DNA of 64,000 nt, from positions 51,097,858 to 51,161,857 of the forward strand of contig JANJXV010000004.1 of the NCBI GenBank assembly GCA_024803745.1, read 5' to 3'. Within the stretch, counting starts at the first letter, position 1; each line of letters opens with the position of its first letter. Both the position numbers and the translations under genes were made by a program. Below, piece after piece: positions 35,676-46,959 of this stretch. This DNA comes from Megascapheus bottae (Eukaryota; Chordata; Mammalia; Rodentia; Geomyidae). The notes under the pieces were generated by a model. It made no database searches and was not told the DNA's origin. It saw only the letters and a list, made by a program, of their open reading frames with translations.

Positions 35676-35684
35676 ATATATATT
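35452..35684 (+). mobile_element. dimeric ID/tRNA-like SINE ending in a (TATATG)n microsatellite
   Basis: SINE body 35452-35630 directly abuts the L1 duplication. Where the A-tail should be, a (TATATG)n tract runs over 35631-35684. Confidence 0.88.
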
Positions 35685-35860
35685 TCAACTGGACATCAAT
35701 GGCTCACATCAATAATCTCAGCTATTTAAGAGAAAAGATCTAGAAAAATCTCCACTAAAAGCTAGATCCACCAGAAAAGCTCCCCAAAACTTTGTCTCCA
35801 AAGTTACTAATAAAAAGCTAGACTAGAAGTGTGACTGAAATGGCAGTGTCAGTTGAGCAA
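35685..35860 (+). mobile_element. B1/7SL-ID fused SINE, old
   Basis: 'ggctcacatcaataatctca' and 'ccagaaaagctcc' follow the 7SL-like half. The ID half is faint. Confidence 0.55.
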
Positions 35861-36580
35861 GCAATCTAGTATCAAATATGGGCACTAGTAAAATTAGATA
35901 TTATAGTTCACTTTAAGTACCAAAGATATATGAATAATAAGTATCCTAAGTCATATGGTGTTTATCAGGCATATGGAAGTCTAATTAGTCTGGTGGTTGT
36001 TTGTCATGCTGAGCAAGTCCTTTTCCTGCCACCTCCCCTTATATGGGTTGATGCTTGTGAGAGGTACAGATCTGAGCCACTGCTATTTCTGCTACCCATC
36101 TTTAACAGGTGTCCCCTGACTTTTCTAGTGGTAGGAGCTTTAGACATCCCATTTTCCTAGGGGAGAAAAGGCTGTAGCTGAAATTGGTTTTCCAGTTTTC
36201 TCTATCATCTTTCTGGATTGCCATACTTTTCAGCTGTACACTTTCTGTGGTTTTTGATGTTTTGATTCAATTTTGCTTTACTGAATAGAGTCTCTACTTT
36301 ATGAAGTTCAACAGAGAAAACTTCTAAAGTGGTCTTATCTTTTACATTTCAACAAAAGTAACACACAATTCTGACTTAAGAGTTCTAAGTCAAATGAACC
36401 AATAAAAAAGTCAATAATACCTGGCCTGATAAAAGCAGGAAACGTATTTGCCAAGGAGTACAATTAATTTCATAATGGATGACATGGTCCTATCTGGGCA
36501 GTAGGTTGTAAATGGCATATCTCCTTTTGTTACCTGTACTATGTAGGTGTATTAAACACCTTTACTTTAAAGTATATAGT
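35861..36580. other. unassigned sequence
   Basis: The 76-codon frame at 35930-36160 shows nothing recognisable. Confidence 0.5.
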
Positions 36581-36804
36581 CCTGATTTTAATTTTTTTTT
36601 TTTGCCAGTCCTGGGCTTGAGCTCAGGGCTTGAGCACTGTCCTTGGACTTTCTCAAGGCTAGAGCTCTTCTACTACTTGAGACTCAGCACCATTTCTGGC
36701 TTTGTCTATGATTGTGGTAGCGAGGAATCAAACCCGTGTTTTCATGCATGCTAGGCAAGCACTCTACCACTAGGCCAAACTCCCGGCACCTGATTTTAAT
36801 TTTT
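36581..36804 (-). mobile_element. dimeric ID/tRNA-like SINE with 16-bp TSD
   Basis: Minus-strand SINE at 36597-36788 flanked by perfect cctgattttaattttt at 36581-36596 and 36789-36804. Confidence 0.92.
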
Positions 36805-36849
36805 GAGAGGCTTCTGTATTATACCTGTATTAAATTTCATCACCAACTT

Positions 36850-37065
36850 TTCAGTTTCTTCTCCCTCTCACCAAATCTGTTTTTGTCCTTTTGGAAATTG
36901 TCCTCCTAATTACAGTGAGGTAGTATCTCATGTGATTTAACATTTTCCTTTTTACTAATGATAAGTAATAGTAAAACATTTTCATCACCCATCCATTAAC
37001 AACTTATATGTTTGTGTGTGTGTTTTTTTGAGAAATGTCTATTCCTGTCTTCATAGTATTTGGAA
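36850..37065 (-). mobile_element. possible ancient L1 ORF2 remnant
   Basis: Reads like the antisense of the distal ORF2 of old mammalian L1s ('gatttaacattttccttttt...', 'ttttttgagaaatgtctatt'). Weak. Confidence 0.4.
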
Positions 37066-37091
37066 GAATCATAATATTAAAAAATCAGACA

Positions 37092-37262
37092 AGGGGGGTT
37101 GGGAGTTTGGCCTACTGGTAGAGTTCTTCCTTAGCATGCAGGAAGACCTGGCTTTGATTCCTCGGGACCATATACCTAGATAAAAGATAGAAGTGGTGCT
37201 GAGGATAAAGTGGTAGAGTTCTAGCCTTGAGAAATCCCAACGACAGTGCTCAGCCCCGAGAT
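37092..37262 (+). mobile_element. dimeric ID/tRNA-like SINE, 3' end missing
   Basis: 'gggagtttggcctactggta' to 'gacagtgctcagccccgag'. It stops before the A-tail. Confidence 0.82.
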
Positions 37263-37394
37263 ATGTCTATAAATTAAAAGTGACTACTTAAATTAATAAA
37301 TAGGATTAAACTCCATTATAACATTATTCCACAAAGCACAATAACAACCACCCAAATCACTTTTTATTTGACTTAATTACTTAATTTATTTGTG

Positions 37395-37615
37395 TGCTAA
37401 TATCATGGCTTGAACTCAGAGACTCATTCTCATGCTCCAGTTGAATGTTCACAGCTGCTGTTCTACCATTTGAGCCATAATTCAGAGGGATATTTTGCTG
37501 GGTTATTTGAAAGAGTCTTGTGAACTTCCAGGGATGGCTTTGAATCCTGATCTTCTGACATTAGCCTATAGAATAGCTGGGACTACAGGTGTGAATCACA
37601 AGTACCCAGCAAAAA
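37395..37615 (-). mobile_element. B1/7SL-ID fused SINE, old
   Basis: The minus strand carries 'gggtacttgtgattcacacc' and 'agctattctataggctaatg', then the ID half with 'tggctcaaatggtagaacag'. Confidence 0.7.
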
Positions 37616-37677
37616 TGAATATTTTATATTACATTAGATTAGTTCTATTTTTATGGATAAAATTAGTTGTAAAAGGA

Positions 37678-37909
37678 TTTCATTTTAGGGTCCAGGAGTT
37701 TGGCCTACTGGTAGAGTGTTTGGCTAGCATGCATGAAGACCTGTGTTCGATTCCTTGGTACCACATACATAGAAAACAGCCAGAAGTGGTGCTGTGGCTC
37801 AAGTGGTAGAGCTCTAACCTTGAGAAAAAAAAAAAAAAACCCAAGGACAGTGCTAAGGCCCTGAGTTCAAGGTCCAGGACTGGCAAAAAAAAAATGTGTT
37901 TCATTTTAG
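37678..37909 (+). mobile_element. dimeric ID/tRNA-like SINE with 11-bp TSD
   Basis: SINE at 37689-37893 flanked by tttcattttag at 37678-37688 and 37899-37909. An A-run at 37826-37840 has expanded inside the right monomer. Confidence 0.92.
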
Positions 37910-38759
37910 TCTAGTCATTCATCTATCTAATGAATCCTGACCAAATTCACTGCCTATATTTTGCCTTCTTCTTCCACTTTCCCCAACCAATTTTAAGTTT
38001 CCTTGTTCTATCTTCATGCATGCACATATTTTTATTACTATATTCATCTTTCTCATTCTTTTCATTCAGCCACTCTCCTTCAACTAATACCCATACCTCA
38101 ATCTAGACATGTTTAACCTTCTTAATATTTTTCATATAGTGTATATTAATTGTTTCACCCTGGTGTCACACACCTGAATATAAAATGTTTTATTCAAATT
38201 GAATATTTACAAATTTATATAATTTTAAATGTGTTTGCTTGGGTGTTTACATATGAGATCTGAAATTCATATATGAGTGAGAACATGTGATATTTGTACT
38301 TCAGAGCTTAGCCTACTTTTACAATTTTTGCATGTGTTTTTGATATCAATCCATATTTCTGTGAATGATAAAATTTCTCCTGTCTTTACCACTAAGTAGT
38401 ATGTATATGAATATTATTATGCTAGATTGATATGTTACATTATATATCTATTCAAATTATGTTTTTATTATCATCCATTTCATAAATTATTGTTACAAAT
38501 TATGATAGTATTATACATAGAAGCATGTATGTGACATATACACATTTGTATATATACATACACATGCATGTGTGAATTTGGTTGTGTAGACAGATGAAAG
38601 ATAGGTAGATAGATGGATAGAGAGATAGATAGATACCTTGGCTATTGTTGAATACTGATTCAATAAAATCTTTTTTCTGGATAAATGCCCAAAAGAATTA
38701 TCACTGCATTATAGGGCAGTTCTATTGTTAGTTTTTAAGGAACATCTATATGGATTCCT
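37910..38759 (-). mobile_element. probable ancient L1 (left part)
   Basis: Diverged antisense L1-like 3' and ORF2 sequence, for example 'gagtgagaacatgtgatatt' and 'ggataaatgcccaaaagaat', as in old mammalian L1s. A (GATA)n patch lies at 38588-38635. It is split by the L1 at 38770. Confidence 0.6.
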
Positions 38760-39610
38760 TAGATATTCGGTTTTTTTCATATTTTTTTATTGTAATTAAT
38801 AGAAGGGTTACATGATATTTGCCAGACAGAAGGTACATGAATTCACTTACATTGGTACCCTTCCACCTGGCTTGGTCCCCAATTCCCTCCCCCCCACCCC
38901 CACCCCTCATCTTGTTTTTCCCCCTTCCCTATCCAATTTCAAATAACCGTATACAAATATATCCGATATATCAGGCAACAAATTGTGATACTGTAACAAT
39001 ATGAGATAACAAGGGACAGCAAAAGAGATGAGAGATAACATAGTACCTTAAGGACAACAATCATTCATTATATGGCCTATGTTTCTATATCCTAGAGGTC
39101 CTTTCATTTAGCGTCATACTATATGGCCTTATGTATCTAGGTTTTGCTCTATTGCAAATCTCTGCTAGGAGAGCCCCAGGTTTCTCCTGATTATGACAAA
39201 TGAGGGAAACCATTGAGCCTAAGTTCCTTTGAGTCTGGCTTACTTCACTTAATATGATTTTTTCTAAGTCTTTCCATTTCCTAACAAATGGGATGATGTC
39301 ATTCTTTCTGACAGCCGCATAGAATTCCATTGTGTATAAATACCACATCTTGTTGATCCACTCATCAACTGAGGGACATCTAGGTTGGTTCCACATCTTC
39401 GCTATGGTAAATAGTGCTGCAATGAACATTGTTGTGCTGGTGGATTTAGTATGTCCTTGTTTCTGGACGATTGGGTAAATGCCAAGTAGTGGAATTGCTG
39501 GGTCATAGGAGAGCTCTGTTTAGTCTTTTGAGGAACTGCCATACTGCTTTCCATAGTGGTTGAATGAGTTTGCACTCCCACCAACAGTGTAGTAGTGATC
39601 TAGATATTCG
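38760..39610 (-). mobile_element. 5'-truncated L1 with 10-bp TSD
   Basis: L1 3'UTR and ORF2 end at 38770-39600, flanked by perfect tagatattcg at 38760-38769 and 39601-39610. The frame at 39085-39429 keeps the ORF2 C-terminus up to its natural TAG (39082-39084), ending in ERTSRI. It inserted in the older L1. Confidence 0.93.
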
Positions 39611-40095
39611 TTTATAGTCCCATGTATGTCAGGATTCCTTGTTTCCCACATCCTCTTTTCCAAATCCTAGTATTTTCATTCATATTGATAATGATCAGTC
39701 TGAGTGGAATGATACAAAAATTTCAATGTTAGTTGGATTTACATTCTTTTATGGGTAGAGATGTTTAGCATTATTCAGATATTTATTGCTGATTTGTAAT
39801 CCTTATTTGCAGGTGTTTGTTCAACTACTTTGTCCATTTATTAATCGGGACATGGAGTCTATGGGGGTTTAATTTTCTATGCCCCTAGTATATTCTCAAA
39901 TGTGTAGCTGACAGTGATCTCTTACCACTCTGTAAGTTGCCTCTTCAAATTAGTGAGCTACATTCTTGCTATGAAGAAGTTTCTAAGCACAGTGCAATCC
40001 CGTTTGTGAGTCCTTAAACCTAGTTTCTGAGAGAGTGAAATTCTATTCAGGAAGGTGCCACCTATAATAATAGGTTATATTTATTCTATCATGTA
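39611..40095 (-). mobile_element. probable ancient L1 (right part)
   Basis: Continues the older antisense L1, for example 'catcctcttttccaaatcct' and 'gttcaactactttgtccatt'. Confidence 0.55.
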
Positions 40096-40403
40096 GAAGT
40101 TTCAATCTCTTGTCTCATTCCTGATTTTTGAGGAAATGGCTTTAGCTTTTCACCATTAAGTATAATGCTAGCTGTAGGTCTGTCTTACACAGCCTTTATT
40201 ATACTGAGGAATGTTCCATGGATTCCTAGTTTCTTCAGAGCTTTTAGCATAAAAGGGTGTTGGATCTTGTCAAATGCCTTTTCTACATCTATTGAGACAA
40301 TCATGTGATTCTTGTCCTTGCTTCTGTTGATGTCATGAATAATGTTTATTGACTTGTATATAATGAACCAGCTTTGCATCCCTGTAATAAATCCTGTTAG
40401 ATC

Positions 40404-40406
<3 letters not shown>

Positions 40407-40466
<60 letters not shown>
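40407..40466. repeat. (AT)30 microsatellite
   Basis: Sixty bases of uninterrupted AT alternation between L1 sequence and the tail side of the fused SINE. Self-complementary. Confidence 0.97.
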
Positions 40467-40469
<3 letters not shown>

Positions 40470-40473
40470 GTGT

Positions 40474-40737
40474 GGGTTATGTGCTCAGCCTGAGCATTGT
40501 TCCAGAGCTCTTCATCTCAAGACTATCGCCCTTCCCCTGGGCCTGGGTGTTGTTCCTGAGCTCATCAGCTCAAGGCTACCACCATACCCTTGAGCCATGC
40601 CCAACTTCCCATTTTCTAGAGGTTAATTGGAGATAAGAGTCTTTGGTTCTTTTGTTCTGAGGCTTGTTTTCAACCTTGAACCTCAGATCTCAGCCTCCTG
40701 AGTAGATAGGATTATAGGCATGAGCCACCATAGCACC
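40474..40737 (-). mobile_element. B1/7SL-ID fused SINE inside the inverted L1
   Basis: On the minus strand: 'ggtggctcatgcctataatc', 'ctactcaggaggctgagatc', then the ID half with 'tggctcaagggtatggtgg'. The L1 frame resumes at 'acatagtgtataat' to its right. Confidence 0.85.
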
Positions 40738-41807
40738 TGATTACATAGTGTATAATATTTTGGATAAGTTGCTGAAGGTCATTGGCCAGTATTTTGTTGA
40801 GAAGTTTTGCATCAATATTCATCAAAGAAATGGGTCTATAGTTCTCTTTCTTTGATGAGTCCCTGTCTGGTTTTGGGATGAGGGTCATGCTGGCTTCATA
40901 GAATGAGTTCAATTTCATTGAAGAGCTTGAAGAGTATTGGTGTGAACTCTGCTTTGAAGGCCTTATAGAATTCAGCTGTGAATCTATCGGTTCCTGGATT
41001 TTCTTGGATGGGAGGGCTTTTATTCCCATTTTTTTTCAATACCTGAAATAGGTCTGTTTAGTTGTTTTAGTTCTTTTTGGTTCATTTGAATATGCTAATA
41101 TTGGCTAGAAATTCATCCATTTCTACTAGTTTCTCAAATTTGTTGGCATAAAGGTTTGAAAATATTCCTTTATGATGCACTGGATCTTGGTAATTTCTGT
41201 AGTGATATTTCCATTCTTGTCCATGATTTTGTTTACTTGCGTGCACTACCATTTTTTTTTTTTGGTAAGATTTGCTAAGGGTTTGAAAAAATCATATTAA
41301 GCGAAATAAGCCAGACCCAAAGGAACATAGGCTCAATGGTTTCCCTCATTTGTAATAATTAGTACACATCTAGGACTCTCCTAGCAGAGGGTTACAGTAG
41401 CTCAAAACCTAGGTACTTACATAAGGTCATATAGGCTGGGGCTAAATGAAAGGATCTCTCAGATATGGAAACAAGAGCTTTAACTGGTGTGTTTGTTGTT
41501 CTTAATGTGCTATTATTTATTTGAAATAGAAAAGGGAAGGGGGAAACAAGATAATTGGGAGGGGTTGGGGATAGGGAAATGGGGACAAAAACATGAGAAG
41601 TGGTGTCAACATGTGAGAAGCAAGGCACCTACTACCTGGAGAATGTAACTGTAACCCCTTTATACATTACCCCTAAAATTAAAAATGAAATAAAAATAAA
41701 TAAATTATAAAAATAAAAGAAAAACAAAGAAGCTTCCATCTCACATTTAAATCTTTGATTCATTCTGAATATCTGATTTATTCAGGACAGTCTGATGCGG
41801 TGACTTT

Positions 41808-41842
41808 AATATATATATATATATATATAAATATATATATAC
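41808..41842. repeat. (AT)n tract
   Basis: Short interrupted AT alternation. Confidence 0.9.
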
Positions 41843-42497
41843 ATATTTGTGTCTCTTTGCTCAAAGGACAGATGGATATTGTGTGTAAATATATAATTGA
41901 GTTTCATTATGTGTTCCATTTGTCTTAGAGTTCTTTTTAACAGTTGCCCTACTGTTTCTTTGTTGTTGTTGTTTACTATAACTCTGTAAATGACTTGTAC
42001 CATAGCATCAGTCATTTCGTAGGATTTCTTAGTGTCTTTTGTGGCTCCATATGAATTTTAGGATGATCTACTCTAATTCTGTAGAGAATGACATTTACCA
42101 AAATAACATTTGAAATGGAAGTTAAAGGAAATTATTTTAATAGGTAAAAATACAAAATGTTATAGTAAATAACATAATCATATTGTTTTATATAACTGTT
42201 AATGTAAAAAAATCATTGAAATATTTGCTCTTGACTTTAAGCAAGTAACTTAGATATTTTTGAAAAATATTAGTATTTAATGTTTTTATTAACATGAAAA
42301 TTTATATCATACTTTCTGGGAAGTAATTTGACTAACAATTAAGAATCTTAAAAATTTTAATTTTGCTTAACTCAGTAACTTTGCCAATGAGAATCCTGAG
42401 GAAATAAATAAAAATGTGATTTATAAAAATTCAGAAATATTAAGAATATAAATATGGGTTTAAATTCATGGAAAGACTGATTAATATTTTGATCATT
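41843..42497. other. unassigned AT-rich sequence
   Basis: Nothing recognised. Confidence 0.5.
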
Positions 42498-43267
42498 AAA
42501 ATTGCTAGCTTTCCCTTATGACCCAGCAATTCCATTACTAGGCATTTACCCAATTGTCCAGAAACAAGGACATGCTAAATCCACTAGCACAACGATGTTC
42601 ATTGCAGCACTATTTACCATAGCAAAGATATGGAACCAACCCAGATGTCCCTCAGTTGATGAGTGGATCAACAAGATGTGGTATTCATACACAATGGAAT
42701 TCTATGTGGCTGTCAGAAAGAATGACATCGTCCCATTTGTTAGGAAATGGAAAGACTTAGAAAAAATCATATTAAGTGAAGTAAGCCAGACTCAAAGGAA
42801 CATAGGCTCAATGTTTTCCCTCATTTGTCATAATCAGGAGAAACCTGGGGCTCTCCTAGCAGAGATTTGCAATAGAGCAAATACATAAGGCCATATAGTA
42901 TGACACTAAATGAAAGGACCCCTAGGATATAGAAACAAAAGCCACATAATGAGTGATTGTTGTCCTTAATGTACTATGTTATCTCTCATCTCTTTTGCCG
43001 TCCCTTGCTTATCTCATATTATTATCTCATATTATTTCACTTTGTTATCTAATATATTGGATATATTTTTATTTTGTTATTTGAAATTGGATAGGGAAGG
43101 GGGGGAAACAAGATGAGGGGTGGGGGTGGGGGGAGGGAAATAGTGACCAAGACATGAGAAAGGGTATCAATGTATGTGAATTAATGCACCTTCTGTCTGG
43201 CAAATATAATGTAACCCTTCTATTAATTACAATAAAAATACATTTAAAAATAAAATAAAATTGCTAG
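42498..43267 (+). mobile_element. 5'-truncated L1 with 11-bp TSD
   Basis: ORF2 C-terminal coding (42502-42888: SFPYD-type start, LLGIYPIVQKQGHAKSTSTT, then SEVSQTQRNIGS) plus 3'UTR. Flanked by aaaattgctag at 42498-42508 and 43257-43267. The G-rich tract at 43117-43137 is a clean quadruplex pattern. Confidence 0.93.
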
Positions 43268-43499
43268 GTTTGTGAAAGAAAGTAGTATGCTTGTTTTCGT
43301 TAAACTGATATTCTATTTTAAAAGTTTATTTGCTTTTACTTTTGAATTTTTTAATTTCCTACAAATAATGTATGGGATAGAAAACAAATGTTTAACATCA
43401 TCACATCAATTATTTGTGGAAAATTTATTAACTTACTTTATAGAAAGTGTATTAATGGAAGAAGGAAGTGGTAAGATGGTTAAAAAGAACTGATTTTTA

Positions 43500-43724
43500 A
43501 TGAATGGCGATTTTTTTTAGTCAGTCCTGGGGCTTGAACTCACGGCCTGAGCACTGTCGTTGGTTTTTTTCTCGAGGCTACAGCTCTACCACTTGAGCTG
43601 CAGCACCATTTCTGGCTGTTTTCAATATATGTGGTACTGAGGAATTGAACCTGGGTCTTTATGCATACTAGGCAAGCACTCTATCATTAGGCCAAATTCC
43701 TGGCCATGAATGATAATTTTTTTT
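43500..43724 (-). mobile_element. dimeric ID/tRNA-like SINE
   Basis: Minus-strand SINE at about 43519-43705. The flanks share an imperfect repeat of the form atgaatg...attttttt on both sides. Confidence 0.88.
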
Positions 43725-45550
43725 TATATAACCAGCACTATGTTAAACACTTAGCATATGCTAATCATAAAATACATGAAATAAACTTGTGAGGCGATTC
43801 TTATGCTTTCCTGTATTATTTGGATCTATAAATTGTTAATGCCTTCCAATGGCTCATGTGCTCATTGCTTGCTCATCTGATGGTAAGAGTATTGGTAAGT
43901 TAAAATTTTAGGAAATAAAATTGTTTGCAGAAATTAGTTTTCCTGCACCCCTAACTTTTGTCTGTCTTTCCTGACAGCCACAATGTGAGCAGCTTTTTTC
44001 ACTGTTTTAAGTTTTTTTTTACTACAATGTTCTACTTACCTGATCCCAGAGCTATATAATTAAGCAACAATTTCCTTATAGTATGAGCCAAAATAAACCT
44101 CTCTTAAGTTGATTTTTTTCAGTATATGCTTAAAAAAAGTAAGATCTCATAGATTAAGAAAATATCTCTAAACCAACATAAAAACAAATAAACAATTGCT
44201 TTTCATAAAGTATGTCATACATATCTTGATATCTGGACTACATAGCATAAATAAATATGAGGAAATGATCACTTTGCTATGTATGTCACAATTAAACTTA
44301 TGTATGAGTTTTATTTCACTGTTATTGTAACTATTAACATATTATTAAAAGTTGTATTTTAATGAACCATTTAGATTAGTAATAATTTATAATCTACTAA
44401 AATGGAAATCAATGTCAGTAGGTATCTATTAATAATATATAAAGATAAATATTTGAGTCACAAATTTTAGTCACAGGTTGCAACTGAAAAGCTGTCAAGA
44501 TGGTTGAGTTCTAAATAATTTTATTCAGAAAGTGCTTAAGGTTCAAATTCATGCATAGATATGGGACTTTTGAAATAATCTTGCGAAAATTAATATAAGC
44601 AAGTATAATTTTCTGAATATTCATTTAATAATTAATGACTTAAAACTTAACCCAAATAAATATTTATGAGTATGTGGTAATTTGTTTTTGAAACATTTGT
44701 AACATAATTTAAAAATATTTCTTATATTTAATTAATTAATAAAAATTATGTGTATGTTATATCTACATTTTTATTTATTTATTATTTTTATATCTAAAAT
44801 TTTAAATAATGAAAGCCGGTTTTCTGATGACAGTAATGAGGAGCACACAGTTTTCCATATTGGTGACAGATGAGTATAAAAGACTACCAAGAACCAAAAG
44901 AATATTTCTGAGGCTTAATTTGCTGTGAGCGTAATTACTTTTGTTCAAACAAATGATGAACAAAGGCAGAGGAATTGATGGATTGCCAAATACTGCTTTT
45001 CCCCAAGATAGAAATATTTCTACAAAAAGAAATTACATATTCTAGCTGTTCCAGTCTAGCTGTGATAATATCACTTACCCATATGGGATAGACAAGAAAG
45101 AAATGTGCTTTGTCTTTGCTGTTATTGTTCGTAACTTGAATAATAAACACATTCTTCATACACAAGGAATTTTGCTTTTGGAAATCTAAGGTTTTGACTT
45201 CAATTCCACAGCTATGGGATGAAAAGAACAATATAAGTCAATGAACAAGTTCTTTCATCTACATGACCTTAACCTACCCATCTAATTATGGACTAACACA
45301 CTGCTTTTATTTTTCTGTATTTCAAAGACCAATTTGATTGCTGTTCCAATAGCTAATAAAACTCCCCAATTGCAAAGAATTTTGTTAAAACAATTTACGT
45401 TTCCCTGAAGCAAGCTTAGTTAATTTATTTATAATTTTGTCACAAGGTATTAGTCATAGACACAGAAATCAACAGAAAAAAGGGTGAACACAAAACTGAA
45501 AGTAAAACAAAATTTTGCTCTAATATATTTAACAGTATTTTGAGATTTTT
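43725..45550. other. unassigned AT-rich intergenic sequence
   Basis: The 98-codon minus frame at 44935-45231 shows nothing recognisable. No repeat identified. Confidence 0.55.
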
Positions 45551-45554
45551 GTTT

Positions 45555-45790
45555 TAGTTGAATTTTGTTGTTAAGGTGATGTACACAGGTATTACAGTTT
45601 CATAAACAATGTAATAAATATATTACATTTTGAATATCATAACTCTCTTGTTTGTACCACTTTTACTCCATCCCAGCCACTCCCCTCCCCAAGTTGTAAA
45701 GTTCATTTTTAACATAGTGTCTTGCAAATATTGCTTTTGCATTGGTTCACCCTTTGTCCTTTGACTCACCGTTTTGTCCCTTCCCTCTTC

Positions 45791-45829
<39 letters not shown>

Positions 45830-46066
45830 CACTGGGTACTAAAATCTAAAGCAGTAACAGCAGGGGATAAACTAAAGAGGGGAAAAAATGAAAGAAAAAA
45901 GAAATAGCTTTACATAGTGCAGCAAAACAAAGTAAAACCTCTGGTTTCCTATATCTTGGAGTTCATTTCAATTAGCATCATTTTCTATGGTTATATGTAT
46001 GTAGCTATTGAGCAATTGTGGTCTTTTGCTAGGATTATCTCTGATTTACAATAATTATTATAAATA
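45555..46066 (-). mobile_element. older L1 3' end (left part)
   Basis: Antisense 3' sequence of an older L1 subfamily ('gatgtacacaggtattacag', 'gaaatagctttacatag'). A (TA)n microsatellite lies at 45794-45825. It is interrupted by a younger L1 and resumes at about 46826-46905. Confidence 0.7.
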
Positions 46067-46067
46067 T

Positions 46068-46800
46068 ACGTGGCATTTACCCAATCATCCAGAAACAAGG
46101 ACATACTAAACCCACCAGCACAACTATGTTCACTGCAGCACTATTTACCATAACAAAGATATGGAACCAACCCAGATGTCCCTCAGTAGATGTCTGGATC
46201 AACAAGGGTATTTATACACAATGGAATTCTATACTGCAATCAGAAAAAAACGACATTGACACATTTGTAAGGAAATGGAAAGAGTCGGAAAAAAATCCAA
46301 TTAATTGAAGTAAGTCGGGTTCCCTCATTTGTAATAATTGGTATAAAACTTGGACTCTCCTAGGAAAGGATTATAATAGCTCAAAATCTAGATACATAAG
46401 ACTATATAGGATGAGGCTAAATGAAAAGACTTCCAGGATATAGAAACTAGATCTATATAATGAGTGAATTTTTTTCATAATGTACTATGTTATTTCTCAT
46501 CTCTTTTGTTGTTCCTTGATTACTCTTACATTGTTACAGTATTTTACCTTGTAATCTGGTATATTGTATATACATTTATTTATTTATTTATTTATTTATT
46601 TGAAATAGGAAAGGAAAGGGGGGAAAACAAGACAAGACGGGGTGAGGGGGTGGGAGGGTGGGAATTGGGACAAAAACATGAGAAGTGGTATCAATGTGCG
46701 CGAAGTAATGTTCCTATCTGTATGTATATATCAGATATATATATATATATAGATATATCTGTAACCCTTCTATTAATTACAATACAAGTAAATTTTAAGA
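46068..46800 (+). mobile_element. 5'-truncated L1 inside the older L1
   Basis: ORF2 C-terminus (46126-46308: ALFTITKIWNQPRCPSVDVW) and 3'UTR with (TTTA)n at 46574-46600, a G-rich block at 46619-46660 and a short (AT)n near 46735-46750. The terminus is ATTACAATACA. A precise TSD is not clear. Confidence 0.85.
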
Positions 46801-46825
46801 GTCTAACAAAAACCTCTAAAAATAG

Positions 46826-46905
46826 TGAATAAATGAGGGAAGCTATGGATTATAGATTTCTTTGGGTCTGGTCTACTTCACTCTGAAACGGTATTTACAA
46901 ATAGG
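46826..46905 (-). mobile_element. older L1 (right part)
   Basis: 'gatttctttgggtctggtct...acttcact' continues the antisense older L1. Confidence 0.55.
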
Positions 46906-46959
46906 ATGTGAGGTAGAACAGATGGATATGCTATATATACATATGTATATCAATTTAAA

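Larger units (their letters stand above)
40110..41285 (-). pseudogene. L1 ORF2 RT-region fragment (inverted segment)
   Basis: Minus-strand frames at 40185-40379 ([20 protein letters not shown]) and 40712-41029 ([20 protein letters not shown]) are RT-domain coding, interrupted by the SINE and microsatellite. The catalytic FADD segment is not in this piece. Confidence 0.85.
40096..41742 (+). mobile_element. twin-primed (5'-inverted) L1 with 14-bp TSD
   Basis: The right part (about 41286-41728) is sense L1: ORF2 end, 3'UTR with G-rich tract, A-rich tail. The left part (about 40110-41285) is antisense ORF2 RT-region sequence. The whole is bracketed by gaagtttcaatctc (40096-40109) and gaagcttccatctc (41729-41742), two mismatches. 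Inverted 5' part, forward 3' part and one shared TSD is the known result of twin priming. A fused SINE and an (AT)n tract split the left part. Confidence 0.85.

Noticed and set aside
41392..41628. 78-codon minus frame with proline-rich sequence
   Set aside because: It is the complement of an L1 3'UTR G-rich tract. The same explains 38819-39004 and 50014-50247.
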